Source: Geobacteraceae bacterium
GTDB taxonomy: Bacteria; Desulfobacterota; Desulfuromonadia; Geobacterales; Pseudopelobacteraceae
Length of the DNA: 64,000 nt
NCBI GenBank assembly: GCA_013336525.1
Contig: JAAXTM010000012.1
Coordinates: 1 to 64,000 of the forward strand
Direction: 5' to 3'
Part shown: piece after piece, positions 51,585-58,938 of the stretch
How the letters are laid out: every line of letters begins with the position of its first letter
Numbering within the stretch: the first letter of the stretch is position 1
The notes under the pieces: model-generated
What the model saw: only the letters and a program-made list of their open reading frames with translations
What the model was told of the DNA's origin: nothing
Databases searched by the model: none
Program-made: the position numbers and the translations under genes

Positions 51585-53075
51585 TCATGTTTGTCGATAC
51601 ATCCATTCCGGGATGACTGATAAGCCGTAGACGTAGACGACTCCGCCGGTGTTCTTTGGGTTGCTCTTGACGTAGCCGCGCTGCACGATCTGCTTGCTGA
51701 ACCAGATGCTGGAGCGGGGGGTTTCGCTGATGTTTTCCTTCCACCATTTTCCGAATACGGTGAATAGTTCTTTGTAGGTGATGCGCTCGCCTGGTTCGGT
51801 TTCCTCGGTGGTGTGGTCGAGGAACTGGCCGATCAAGTCCTCTTCAATGCGCAGCGCGTCGGTGGCGGCAAGGATGAAGTCAGGCGGGTTGAGTCCTTTG
51901 TCGAGGAAGGCTATTGCACCGCGTACCAGCCAGGCGAGGATGCCGGGGTATTCGTTTTTGAGTTTTTCGCTCATGCCTTTGTCGATTTTGCGTTCGTTCT
52001 TTTTCTGTGGATCGGCGACAAAGGTGATGGTGTGGTCTATTTTGATGGTGCGCCGGAATATGGCGTAGTCTTTGGTGAAGCCTTCCGGCATGTTGTTGGT
52101 CATGAGCGCCAGTTTGTGGCTGGGTTTGAATTTGGTGGGGAATTTGTCGTGCGGGTTGCGGCCAGTGAGGGTGTCGCCACCGGTGAGCCATTTGACACGG
52201 GCAGAGCTGACGCGTCGCCCTTCGTCGGTTTCGGAGGCTATTACCAGCCGTTTGCCTTTGAGCATCATGGTGTCAGGGGATGGTCCGGCGCTGCTTTTGG
52301 ATCTGCCCTGGTCAAGGAGCATTTCTGATTCTATCGGGCTGGCGAAGTCGCCCATGATGTCCATGATGGTTTCTAAAATTGTCCCTTTGCCGTTGCGGCC
52401 ACCGCCGAGGAATACGCTGATGTAGTGTTCGGAGATGTCGCCGGTCATCCAGTAGCCGAACAGCCGCTGCATGAAGTCGATTTTTTCCATATTGCCGTCA
52501 TAGACGACATGAAGCAGGCTGATCCATGTTTTGCATGGTTCGTCAATGCCGCGCCATTCGATGTCGGTGTGCTGCAGGAGGTGATCGTCGTGCCTGCCGG
52601 GGGATATTTCACCGGTGCGGAGATCGACGACGCCGTTGGAGCAGGGCAATAGATAAGGTGCATCGTCAATGTCGTCACCGATGCAGCCGATGCCGCCATC
52701 TATCCGGTGCGACCAGCTGACGCAGTTGTTGGCACCGGCGGTGCTGTTGAGGCGATCGATGCGGCGTTTGATAGCTCCGATTGTTTTCTGCAGTTGTTTT
52801 TGAGCTTCCAGATCCTGAGTGGCAACCAGCTCTTCTTCGACACCGGCAACCAGCGCTTTGTACTGTTCGATTACTTTGCGGACGCCGGTAAAGACCTTCT
52901 CCATTCGGTCGATCTCCCAGTGGTGACCAGTCCAAGCCAGCCATACAGAGAGGGATTTGACAAATAGGTAATCTTCCCGGTTGTTGTTGGCAAAGAGGAT
53001 ACCGTCACCGCGCTCGTTGGCCCGGTAACATTTCCACACTTCCCGCAGATCGGTTTTTTCAGTAGCTGACATCAA
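51585..53075 (-). CDS. Replicative helicase, D5/P4-type SF3
   Basis: A 496-residue protein with the D5 N-terminal region (DDAPYLLPCSNGVVDLRTG) and an SF3 helicase core: GGGRNGKGT (Walker A, about residue 226), RLVIASETDEG (Walker B) and KLALMTNN (motif C with sensor asparagine). The C-terminal part resembles a winged helix. It should melt and unwind phage DNA at the origin. The start may be the second ATG, one codon later. Confidence 0.9.
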   Translation of the reverse strand: MMSATEKTDLREVWKCYRANERGDGILFANNNREDYLFVKSLSVWLAWTGHHWEIDRMEKVFTGVRKVIEQYKALVAGVEEELVATQDLEAQKQLQKTIGAIKRRIDRLNSTAGANNCVSWSHRIDGGIGCIGDDIDDAPYLLPCSNGVVDLRTGEISPGRHDDHLLQHTDIEWRGIDEPCKTWISLLHVVYDGNMEKIDFMQRLFGYWMTGDISEHYISVFLGGGRNGKGTILETIMDIMGDFASPIESEMLLDQGRSKSSAGPSPDTMMLKGKRLVIASETDEGRRVSSARVKWLTGGDTLTGRNPHDKFPTKFKPSHKLALMTNNMPEGFTKDYAIFRRTIKIDHTITFVADPQKKNERKIDKGMSEKLKNEYPGILAWLVRGAIAFLDKGLNPPDFILAATDALRIEEDLIGQFLDHTTEETEPGERITYKELFTVFGKWWKENISETPRSSIWFSKQIVQRGYVKSNPKNTGGVVYVYGLSVIPEWMYRQT

Positions 53076-53173
53076 TCACCGTCAATATTATGACGTTCCG
53101 GCAACCACCGCCAAAACCGTCTGAAAATTTCACTATTTCATCTGAAACAAAAAATACAAATGGACTCAAATAT

Positions 53174-53193
53174 CGCGGTACGCCGTGACCGCG
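53174..53193. other. Hairpin in the gap before the helicase gene
   Basis: CGCGGT at 53174 pairs with ACCGCG at 53188, followed on the plus strand by TGGTTTT. It lies in the 254-base gap 53076-53329, in which I see no gene. It may be a weak terminator or a protein site. Confidence 0.3.
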
Positions 53194-53329
53194 TGGTTTT
53201 CATTGCTCCAAAGGACCCGCTTTTTTGCTACATAAAAGACCAAATAGGCCTTCGTGCTTTAAATCTTTATCCAAAAACTGATTCTGGGTAAGAAAAAAAA
53301 ACGGCGTAATCGTGGGGGGCGCGGGGGCA

Positions 53330-53935
53330 TCACCGCTTGCTCGTTTCGAGCGCATACTTGATGCCCTCTTCAATGTGGGTAAGACCAACACGATCAACAA
53401 CCAGCTGCGCTGTCTCGTGGAAACCAAACCGCTTCTTGATGTTTACAGACCGCTCCAACAACCACATCAACTTCATCGTGCTGCGCTTGCCGCGACCGAT
53501 ACGGACCGCAAGGAAGTCGTGGCCTGTCTTGGTATGAACCAGAAACGCCTTGGTCAATGCCCGTGGCTTCTGACTCTTCTGCACCAGATCACGCTTGGTA
53601 CGCCTGACATCGGCCATCGGTAACGCCAATCGTCGGCTCTTGGTTGGTAGCTTGGTGCCGCCCTCTTCCTGCATCTGCATCCATGGTGCAGTCGTAAATA
53701 CCTTTGATGTCAGGTTCTGCTTGGTCGCCTTCTCGGTCTTAATTGAATGAGGGCCACGATCCCACCAACGGGTGCGGAGGGTAAAGCGGTGCGGCAATTC
53801 TTCCTTGACCTTCTCCCTGATACCATTAGCAAGCGATGTCAGACCCTTGGCAATACCGAAGCGAAGCTCACCCTTTGCCAATGCCTCTAGATAAGCTGCC
53901 GTCTCGTTGATACCGCTCACATTAATCTTGAGCAT
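53330..53935 (-). CDS. Tail completion protein-like (gpZ/HK97 gp10 type), displaced
   Basis: The start is ATG 53935 (MLKINVSGINETAAYLEAL); the track extends it into the upstream gene. The 201-residue basic protein has GLTSLANGIREKVKEELPHRFTLRT and SKVFTTAPWMQMQEEGG, which resemble minor tail proteins of the Z type. Such a gene is missing between FII and U in the tail block of this phage, so it may be that function moved into the early region. Confidence 0.5.
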   Translation of the reverse strand: MLKINVSGINETAAYLEALAKGELRFGIAKGLTSLANGIREKVKEELPHRFTLRTRWWDRGPHSIKTEKATKQNLTSKVFTTAPWMQMQEEGGTKLPTKSRRLALPMADVRRTKRDLVQKSQKPRALTKAFLVHTKTGHDFLAVRIGRGKRSTMKLMWLLERSVNIKKRFGFHETAQLVVDRVGLTHIEEGIKYALETSKR

Positions 53936-54191
53936 AATACCCCCGCGCCTGATTCTTTGAGCGTACATGATCACGGATACAATCCAGATCAACACCGTAA
54001 CGCTCCTCCAGGATATGCAGCAACGTCTCAACCGAATGGATCAGATCCATCGCCTCTTCGGCAACGCGACCAGACGGCTCGTTAAAATAGGCATCAAACA
54101 GTTCGCGGATCTCGGATTGGATATGGTTCAACTGCTCCCAGAGTCCATTCTGATCAACATACGTCGTGCGCGGGAAATGGTGGTCCATCAC
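53922..54191 (-). CDS. MazG-like / helical phage protein
   Basis: An 89-residue, probably all-helical protein. EIRELFDAYFNEPSGRVAEEAMDLIHSVETLL resembles the acidic helices of MazG-type nucleotide pyrophosphohydrolases, which hydrolyse odd or excess nucleotides. A full set of metal ligands is not certain. It overlaps both neighbours and so is part of the early operon. Confidence 0.55.
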   Translation of the reverse strand: MMDHHFPRTTYVDQNGLWEQLNHIQSEIRELFDAYFNEPSGRVAEEAMDLIHSVETLLHILEERYGVDLDCIRDHVRSKNQARGYYAQD

Positions 54192-54565
54192 AGCCCCTTC
54201 TCAATCTTCCAATATTTATAAAGCGTTGTCGTACATAACGGCAGCTGCAGCGCCTTCACGATACCCTTAAAATTAAACCCGTCACGAAACAGCCGCTCTA
54301 TCTCTGGCATGTGTTCCTTGACCTTCGCGTGCAACTGGTCGCCTCGCTCGGTAATCGTCATACCCTTTGGGAAATAGCCATTTGAATTATCGAACCTCGG
54401 CGGCATAGGTCGCACCGTGCGAACCTCAGCATCTATCCACTTGCCGCACTTCCAGCACGTCAAACCCTCAACAAAACCGGACTCAGACGCACGCTCCAAA
54501 CCGGAAGCGCGGGAAACAACCGTCACCTGACGTAACGCAGTTCCACACTTAGGGCAATCACTCAT
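54188..54565 (-). CDS. Zinc-ribbon protein with C-terminal helix-turn-helix
   Basis: A 125-residue protein with CPKC (residues 4-7) and CWKC (37-40), a likely four-cysteine zinc ribbon. The C-terminal part (ERLFRDGFNFKGIVKALQLPLCTTTLYKYWK) reads like a helix-turn-helix. It overlaps its neighbours by four bases on each side. Probably DNA-binding; precise role unknown. Confidence 0.58.
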   Translation of the reverse strand: MSDCPKCGTALRQVTVVSRASGLERASESGFVEGLTCWKCGKWIDAEVRTVRPMPPRFDNSNGYFPKGMTITERGDQLHAKVKEHMPEIERLFRDGFNFKGIVKALQLPLCTTTLYKYWKIEKGL

Positions 54566-55098
54566 CGTGGCACCTCGGCCAGCATCGCCAACACCCGGCG
54601 GGAATACGCATCAGCCTTAACACCATCGCCGTTATACGCCTTCACCGCACGCTTTATATTACCGCCATGCTGGTCAAGCAGTTCATCCAGCAACTGTTCA
54701 CTCTGCATCATCTGACCAGCCGGATCTGCAGGAACATCACCATGGAAAAACGGCATCACCTGCCATGCACCACGCTCGCCAGCCTTGCCAATAGCTTTTG
54801 GTGAGCCGTTGCTTTCTACCGCCGCAATCGCCGCCATCAAACGAGGTCGCTTTGCCTGTGCCGTTGCCCGTGCCATCTCCACCGCAGCCGGTGAACCCTG
54901 ACGGGCGTAAAACTCGGCAAGCTGCGCCTCTTTAAACGTCAACACCGACTTCAACCGCGCAACCTCGGCAGCATGCTCACGGTCCATCCGCTCCTGTATC
55001 ACTTCGGTCTGATACTCAACCGTGCCAGCCAAACCGATCAGCATAAAAACAACCAACAAACGATACCCAGGGCGCGTCATAATCCGTTCAAACGTCAT
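54562..55098 (-). CDS. Lytic transglycosylase-like phage protein
   Basis: A 178-residue protein with an N-terminal membrane segment (about residues 12-26), a coiled coil, then an SLT-like domain: AAIAAVESNGSPKAIGKAGERGAWQVMP with the probable catalytic glutamate, and KAYNGDG near the end. It would cut peptidoglycan while anchored in the inner membrane. It is unusual in the early operon, away from the lysis genes and tail; it might serve DNA entry or moderate envelope changes. Confidence 0.72.
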   Translation of the reverse strand: MTFERIMTRPGYRLLVVFMLIGLAGTVEYQTEVIQERMDREHAAEVARLKSVLTFKEAQLAEFYARQGSPAAVEMARATAQAKRPRLMAAIAAVESNGSPKAIGKAGERGAWQVMPFFHGDVPADPAGQMMQSEQLLDELLDQHGGNIKRAVKAYNGDGVKADAYSRRVLAMLAEVPR

Positions 55099-55256
55099 GA
55101 TAAAACTCCCTCTATTCCGTGATAATATGCTGCATCATAATCAGCACACTCAAAACCATGATCATCCAGCCACTTCTCAACCGCCAACCGATTTACCAAC
55201 CCCGCAGCAGAACAATTTCCAGCAAAGCGGCAACCATGGCAGGGCTGGGGAGGCAT
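55095..55256 (-). CDS. 53-residue cysteine-containing protein (not in ORF track)
   Basis: Read directly: ATG 55256 overlaps the previous stop (ATGA) and its TGA overlaps the next ATG (ATGA), an exact fit in the coupled early operon. The N-terminus PCHGCRFAGNC has three closely spaced cysteines, with a fourth at about residue 37, so metal binding is possible. Function unknown. Confidence 0.68.
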   Translation of the reverse strand: MPPQPCHGCRFAGNCSAAGLVNRLAVEKWLDDHGFECADYDAAYYHGIEGVLS

Positions 55257-55471
55257 CAGGCCGCCCTCTTCTGTAACTTCCGCGCTTTACGCGCGTCAGC
55301 AGCAATCAGCTGGCGTTCTGTCTCAGCCCGAAGCGACGGCATCCGCAAAGCCATCGTCAGGCGGTCTTTTGCCTCCTGATCAGGAGCAGCAGAAACCGGA
55401 GCAACAAAAAACGCCGCCAGCGCCGACTGTAATTCTTCTCGAATTATCTCGCGTATCTGATCGGCGTTCAT
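55256..55471 (-). CDS. Hypothetical early phage protein
   Basis: ATG 55471 (MNADQIREIIREELQSALAAFF) is preferred since it overlaps the upstream stop; the track begins seven codons earlier. The 71-residue product is helical, with a basic end (ADARKARKLQKRAA). No family is recognised. Second gene of the early operon. Confidence 0.58.
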   Translation of the reverse strand: MNADQIREIIREELQSALAAFFVAPVSAAPDQEAKDRLTMALRMPSLRAETERQLIAADARKARKLQKRAA

Positions 55472-55707
55472 GGTCGGTCCTCTTCTGGCCAAAACCCTTC
55501 AGCTTTTAAAGCCGCTTGAATTTTTCCAGAACGGGTGACCGGGCTTTGTAGTTTGCCAACCGTACCAGCAACTACTTGGTGGACTAGAGTATAGGGTTCA
55601 TCGTGGTTGATTGCCCACTGGCGGACAGATAAACCCTGGAGCGCAAGAGCAGACCGAATCCTTTTTACTCTGTTTGTATTTTTTTCATTATCATGTATAG
55701 TATTCAT
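55468..55707 (-). CDS. Early regulator, BcepMu gp16-like DNA-binding protein
   Basis: The start is set at ATG 55707, as the TTG at 55737 lies within the operator. The 79-residue protein has VKRIRSALALQGLSVRQWAINHDEP and VHQVVAGTVGK, a helix-turn-helix type found beside repressors of transposable and lambdoid phages. It is the first leftward early gene and may act like Cro or Ner. The promoter lies so close that the mRNA would have almost no leader. Confidence 0.7.
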   Translation of the reverse strand: MNTIHDNEKNTNRVKRIRSALALQGLSVRQWAINHDEPYTLVHQVVAGTVGKLQSPVTRSGKIQAALKAEGFWPEEDRP

Positions 55708-55715
55708 GGATAGAG

Positions 55716-55744
55716 TATTTACTTGAATTTTATTCAAGTGTCAA
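55716..55744 (-). promoter_or_regulatory. Early promoter with operator palindrome in its spacer
   Basis: On the minus strand TTGACA (55739-55744) and TAAATA (55716-55721) are separated by 17 bases. The perfect palindrome ACTTGAATTTTATTCAAGT covers 55721-55739, that is, the whole spacer. Binding of the repressor there would block the promoter. The predicted transcript starts about two bases from the ATG at 55707, so it is nearly leaderless. Confidence 0.75.
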
Positions 55745-55750
55745 TAATAA
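55723..55750 (+). promoter_or_regulatory. Likely repressor promoter
   Basis: TTGAAT (55723-55728), N16, TAATAA (55745-55750) reads toward the repressor gene. Its -35 box lies in the same palindrome, so the repressor could control itself. A second half-site-like word, AAATTCAATTG, occurs at 55750-55760 and again at 55800-55810 within the gene. Confidence 0.55.
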
Positions 55751-55772
55751 AATTCAATTGAAAGGAAATTTT

Positions 55773-56108
55773 ATGGAAACAGCCGATACTCTTAAAATTA
55801 AATTCAATTGTGCCGAGGATACAGACCTTGGAAAAATATTTAATCGGAGCGGTAGTGCTGTTTCCGTATGGCGTAAAAAAGGTCTGCCATCATCAATAAA
55901 AGAGCGTGCCAATGAATTGATGAAAGAGCGCGGCATTGTATCCGAACCAAAAACACCATACGAATCATCAAAACATGACGACGATCTCCACCCTGATGAA
56001 ATAGAAAAAATATTGATAAGGATGATCAGAGAGCGCGGCAAGGGTGCCGCTGCGCGATTTGTGGCAGAACTGCTAGATGAGGAAGAAAAGAAAAAGGCCG
56101 CTGAATAG
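55773..56108 (+). CDS. Phage repressor (CI-type helix-turn-helix)
   Basis: ATG 55773 follows AAAGGA. The 111-residue protein has an N-terminal DNA-binding part resembling CI repressors of P2-like type (DTLKIKFNCAEDTDLGKIFNRSGSAVSVWRKKGLPSSI-like). A hydrophilic linker and a helical end (LIRMIRERGKGAAARFVAELLDEEE) follow. There is no peptidase domain, so induction would not be by RecA-driven self-cleavage. It diverges from the early gene across the operator. Confidence 0.72.
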   Translation: METADTLKIKFNCAEDTDLGKIFNRSGSAVSVWRKKGLPSSIKERANELMKERGIVSEPKTPYESSKHDDDLHPDEIEKILIRMIRERGKGAAARFVAELLDEEEKKKAAE

Positions 56109-56113
56109 CGGCC
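56091..56113 (-). terminator. Terminator for the small gene at 56122
   Basis: GGCCGCT-ATTC-AGCGGCC (minus strand) is a perfect 7-bp stem followed by TTTTTCTTTTC. It lies within the 3' end of the repressor gene and would end leftward transcripts from 56265 before they run into the repressor. Confidence 0.7.
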
Positions 56114-56121
56114 TGGGTGGC

Positions 56122-56265
56122 TTACTTTCTGGTAACAATAATAATCAGCGCCACGGCCATTGCGTGTGGCAAACCTTCACGGACCAGGCGATGTATCTTT
56201 TCCAGCTTTTCTTCAGGGGTCTTTCTCAGATACGATTTTTCATACAGCCTGGCGTAATCTTGCAT
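56122..56265 (-). CDS. 47-residue hypothetical protein
   Basis: The real start is ATG 56265 (MQDYARLYEKSYLRKTPEEK), behind GAGGAGG; the upstream part in the track is not needed. The C-terminal third is hydrophobic (GLPHAMAVALIIIVTRK). It is convergent with the repressor and ends at a terminator. Function unknown, possibly a lysogeny-expressed peptide. Confidence 0.6.
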   Translation of the reverse strand: MQDYARLYEKSYLRKTPEEKLEKIHRLVREGLPHAMAVALIIIVTRK

Positions 56266-56333
56266 TGATGCCTCCTCGGTTTTGGATGATCGCTGCAGGC
56301 ATAAAAACAAATTTGATTTTAATAAACAAGCGG

Positions 56334-56357
56334 TATTTTGTCAGTTACGACAAAATA
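56334..56357. promoter_or_regulatory. Perfect inverted repeat, likely operator
   Basis: TATTTTGTC-AGTTAC-GACAAAATA is a perfect 9-bp inverted repeat in the gap between the ribbon-helix-helix gene and the 47-residue gene. It probably binds a dimeric regulator, perhaps the ribbon-helix-helix protein encoded next to it. Confidence 0.5.
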
Positions 56358-56434
56358 AGTCCTCATTAAAATTGTGTTGCCATCTGGTTACACAGTGGGG
56401 GCGATTTCAGAGGGTGTTTAATGAGAAAAGAAAT

Positions 56435-56578
56435 TTACAGGGTCACTGACTCGCGGTGGATAATATAACGAACATACTCAGATTGAGTCATCCGCTTTTT
56501 TGCTGCCAGTGCTTTTAATGTTTCCTTTTCTTCAGTGGTCATGCGGAGATGTACTACTTCATTTTTAAGGCGCGGCAT
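56435..56578 (-). CDS. Ribbon-helix-helix regulator (not in ORF track)
   Basis: A 47-residue frame: PRLKNEVVHLRMTTEEKETL and KKRMTQSEYVRYIIHRE. A short beta strand followed by two helices with a conserved SEYVRYII end is the Arc/MetJ ribbon-helix-helix pattern. No clear ribosome site is seen before ATG 56578. It diverges from the lipoprotein gene at 56637 and may regulate it or the integrase. Confidence 0.68.
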   Translation of the reverse strand: MPRLKNEVVHLRMTTEEKETLKALAAKKRMTQSEYVRYIIHRESVTL

Positions 56579-56636
56579 TGCGGCGTTTATACAGGATAGC
56601 TGTTAAATTGTGAAGGGAAATTAAAGGGGGGGATTT

Positions 56637-56984
56637 ATGAAACTGTTACTTTACATGCTGGTCGTAATATCATTGGCCGGGTGCCACGGTGCGCCGTTTA
56701 CACTTCCGTATCAACCTCAAGCATGGGTCGAAAATGTTGATTATGAGGTTATCGGAAATACTGAATCATCGGCAGTAGGGTTCCTCCTGTTCGGATTTAT
56801 TCCTATTGTCAAAAACGATATGTACCAGAGAGCATACGAAAAGGCGTTGGCATCAAGTTCAGGAACTAATATTTTCAACCCTACCATAGAGGAATACTGG
56901 TATTTCACGCCACTCGGAAACATCTTTAAAGTTAATTTTAGTGGTCTAGCCGTAAAACGTATAAAAAAGGCACCTAAACAATGA
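56637..56984 (+). CDS. Prophage lipoprotein
   Basis: A 115-residue protein with a signal sequence and lipobox SLAGCHG (cysteine at 16), behind AAAGGGGGG. The rest is a small soluble domain with YEVIGNTESSAVGFLLFGFIPI, a motif seen in short cell-envelope lipoproteins of bacteria. It is on the plus strand with the integrase, apart from the lytic operon, so it may be expressed in the lysogen. Confidence 0.65.
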   Translation: MKLLLYMLVVISLAGCHGAPFTLPYQPQAWVENVDYEVIGNTESSAVGFLLFGFIPIVKNDMYQRAYEKALASSSGTNIFNPTIEEYWYFTPLGNIFKVNFSGLAVKRIKKAPKQ

Positions 56985-57199
56985 GCGGACTAGCCATCTT
57001 TGCCATAATCATCGGGGTAATAGGATTCTTTTTTCTCTCCAATGCCACCACGGGTACAGGAATAATATGCTTTGGCTGCCTGTTGGCTATCATAGCCCGA
57101 ATGAATCAAGCGGATAAGCACCATGCAGAAACGACCCAGGTACTAAACTCGATCAATCGGAAAGTATATGAGCTACCGTCTCCATCCGACAAAGAATAA
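56981..57199 (+). CDS. Small membrane protein beside integrase
   Basis: A 72-residue protein with two hydrophobic segments (FAIIIGVIGFFFLS and GIICFGCLLAIIA) and a hydrophilic tail. It overlaps the lipoprotein stop by four bases and the integrase start by 32. Translational coupling is likely. It may help exclude other phages or alter the host envelope; this is inference. Confidence 0.58.
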   Translation: MSGLAIFAIIIGVIGFFFLSNATTGTGIICFGCLLAIIARMNQADKHHAETTQVLNSINRKVYELPSPSDKE

Positions 57200-58283
57200 A
57201 AACCTTCAACCAGGCGAACCACGCTGGTACCAGGTCGAAATCGGTCACAGTGACAACCGAAAAACTATCGTCATGCAGTTTGAGAATGATCGCCAGGCGC
57301 AAATATACGACAACGACCAGAAACGCGCCCACCGGCCAGAAATAAGCACCATCGTTGCACCCACCCTCAATCAGATCCTGCCGGACTTTGTCGAATGGTA
57401 TGGACTACATCGACAACCGCGAGCGCTGGAAGCATGGCTGCAGAGCTGGAACAATCTATCGCCCCATTTCGGTAAACTTAAACCGAACTACCTCACCCCG
57501 GCACTGATCGACCACTATAAAAGCCATCGCCTGGCACAAAAAGCCGGTATTCGCGCAAATCTGGTCTGTAAGCGCACCGTACAAAAAGAACTCAATTGTC
57601 TATCAGGCATTATCCGTTTTGCCACTGAGCGCAATTTCTGTGAGCCGCTGCCGTTTAAAATTGCTACCTTTCCAAAATCACAAACAGCACCACGGAAAAA
57701 GATCATCCCCACCCCTGACCAAGTGGAAGCGATGCTGGCAGAAACCAGATCAGACCTCCGGCCACTCTACCAACTGCTATACTATACCGGCATGAGGAGC
57801 GAGGAGGCCCGCACGATAACAGCGGACAGCGTCAACCTGGAAAGCAACGTGATACTAATATCAGGGAAAGGGAACAAACAACGCATAGTGCCAATCATCC
57901 CGCAACTGAAACCGGTACTAGAAGAATTGAAAAAGGGGAAAAAAGCGGGGGATCTGCTGCTGATATCCAAACGATCCGGAAAGGGGTATAAGCCAAACAT
58001 CGGCAGGGTAGGGGCATCAGCAGAAAAAGCGGGGATCACCGCCCACATGAGCGCTCACATGTTCCGGCACTGTTTCGCCACCCACTGCATATATTGGGGC
58101 CTGGACACGCGAACAGTCCAGATGCTGCTCGGTCACTCGGCCATAACCACCACGCAGATGTACACAGAGCTTGCTGCAAGTTTCTTAACGCAGGAAATGA
58201 GCCGCTTCGGGAATACCCCGACGGAAACAGCCAATAAACCAAAACAAAAACAGCCGGTTAAACGTAAAGGAAAGAAACTCTGA
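57168..58283 (+). CDS. int: Prophage tyrosine integrase
   Basis: A 371-residue integrase with Arg210 (TGMRSEEA), Lys235 (GKGNK), His297-x-x-Arg300 (HMFRH), His323 (LLGHS) and Tyr332 (TTTQMYTEL). An N-terminal arm-binding domain and a core-binding SAM-like domain precede it. Its last codon and stop (CTC TGA) lie inside the att core, so recombination leaves the gene intact. It catalyses insertion at and excision from tRNA-Gln. Confidence 0.93.
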   Translation: MSYRLHPTKNKNLQPGEPRWYQVEIGHSDNRKTIVMQFENDRQAQIYDNDQKRAHRPEISTIVAPTLNQILPDFVEWYGLHRQPRALEAWLQSWNNLSPHFGKLKPNYLTPALIDHYKSHRLAQKAGIRANLVCKRTVQKELNCLSGIIRFATERNFCEPLPFKIATFPKSQTAPRKKIIPTPDQVEAMLAETRSDLRPLYQLLYYTGMRSEEARTITADSVNLESNVILISGKGNKQRIVPIIPQLKPVLEELKKGKKAGDLLLISKRSGKGYKPNIGRVGASAEKAGITAHMSAHMFRHCFATHCIYWGLDTRTVQMLLGHSAITTTQMYTELAASFLTQEMSRFGNTPTETANKPKQKQPVKRKGKKL

Positions 58284-58323
58284 CGCCGTCATCTCTTGGT
58301 TCGAATCCAGGTACCCCTGCCAA
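58278..58323 (+). repeat. attR core (46-bp direct repeat with attL)
   Basis: An exact copy of 21898-21943, including the 3' half of tRNA-Gln. It marks the right prophage end, directly at the end of the integrase gene. Bases beyond the core differ on both sides. Confidence 0.96.
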
Positions 58324-58330
58324 AACTTCA

Positions 58331-58367
58331 ACGGGTTAGCTCATAACAGAGCTAACCCGTTTTTATT
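58331..58367 (+). terminator. Original host terminator of tRNA-Gln
   Basis: ACGGGTTAGCTC pairs perfectly with GAGCTAACCCGT around ATAACA, followed by TTTTTATT. Before integration it would have stood just after the tRNA gene. It now ends transcription from the integrase side. Confidence 0.85.
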
Positions 58368-58403
58368 GTATTATCTTTGCTATAAACCCAGAAACGGCAT
58401 TTA

Positions 58404-58560
58404 AACCGCCGAACACGCAGATGAACGCCGATAAAACCAAGCATTTCATGAAAAAAGCAAACCAACCTTTTGGGTTAAAACCAATATTTTACCCAAGCCT
58501 TTGATTTCTCGCTTAGAAGCGCCTACTTCTGGCTGCGTGTATCGGCGTTCATCGGCGGTT
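58404..58560. repeat. Chromosomal inverted repeat (GAACGCCGATA type)
   Basis: The left arm AACCGCCGA...ATGAACGCCGATA matches the reverse complement of the right arm at 58540-58560, apart from about eight extra bases. It lies just outside attR in the host. It looks like another small interspersed repeat; the middle has no gene. Confidence 0.55.
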
Positions 58561-58626
58561 AACTGCTTTTTGTGGTATAAATACGCGACAAGACGACATA
58601 GCAACCTTTACTTAATGCTCACCCCT

Positions 58627-58881
58627 TTAGTCGTTGTGCCGATCTTTTTTATGTTTTTTTTGTTTATAGTGCCCTTTGTGCTTCCCGTTATCTTTTCTTC
58701 CTTCATACCGTTTCTCTTTCACAATAACCCTTTCCCGCTCTACGACAGTGACACGCGGTGCCGGTGGAGGTGTGCCGACACGCACACTGGCATTAGGTGT
58801 GTTGACTTCAACATTTACGGAAGCGGCAGAAAAACTGGCTGCTGCAAGAACAAGAACAATACTTCCGGCTACTTTTTTCAT
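58627..58881 (-). CDS. Exported basic hypothetical protein
   Basis: An 84-residue protein with a signal peptide (about 20 residues), then a V/P-rich part (TPPPAPRVTVVERERVIVKEKR), and a tail rich in Lys and His (KHKGHYKQKKHKKDRHND). A metal- or polyanion-binding role is possible. GGAG precedes the start. Confidence 0.6.
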   Translation of the reverse strand: MKKVAGSIVLVLAAASFSAASVNVEVNTPNASVRVGTPPPAPRVTVVERERVIVKEKRYEGRKDNGKHKGHYKQKKHKKDRHND

Positions 58882-58938
58882 GGTTACTCTCCTATTAGTA
58901 CGTTGTTCTGGTCGTTGGCGTCATATTGAAAAATATTC

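Larger units (their letters stand above)
21898..58323. mobile_element. Lambda-like siphophage prophage in tRNA-Gln
   Basis: The element is defined by 46-bp att repeats, an integrase beside attR, and a full set of phage modules: regulation, replication, packaging (terS, terL, portal, protease), capsid, tail (tube, gpG/GT, tape measure, J), fibres and lysis. The major reading frames look intact, so it may be inducible. The structural order follows phage lambda. An integron integrase with two cassettes is embedded between primase and terminase. By eye, base composition is more G+C-rich than the ribosomal block. Confidence 0.95.

Noticed and set aside
53200-53427. Minus-strand 75-residue ORF
   Set aside because: It overlaps the tail-completion-like gene in another frame and has no clear ribosome site.
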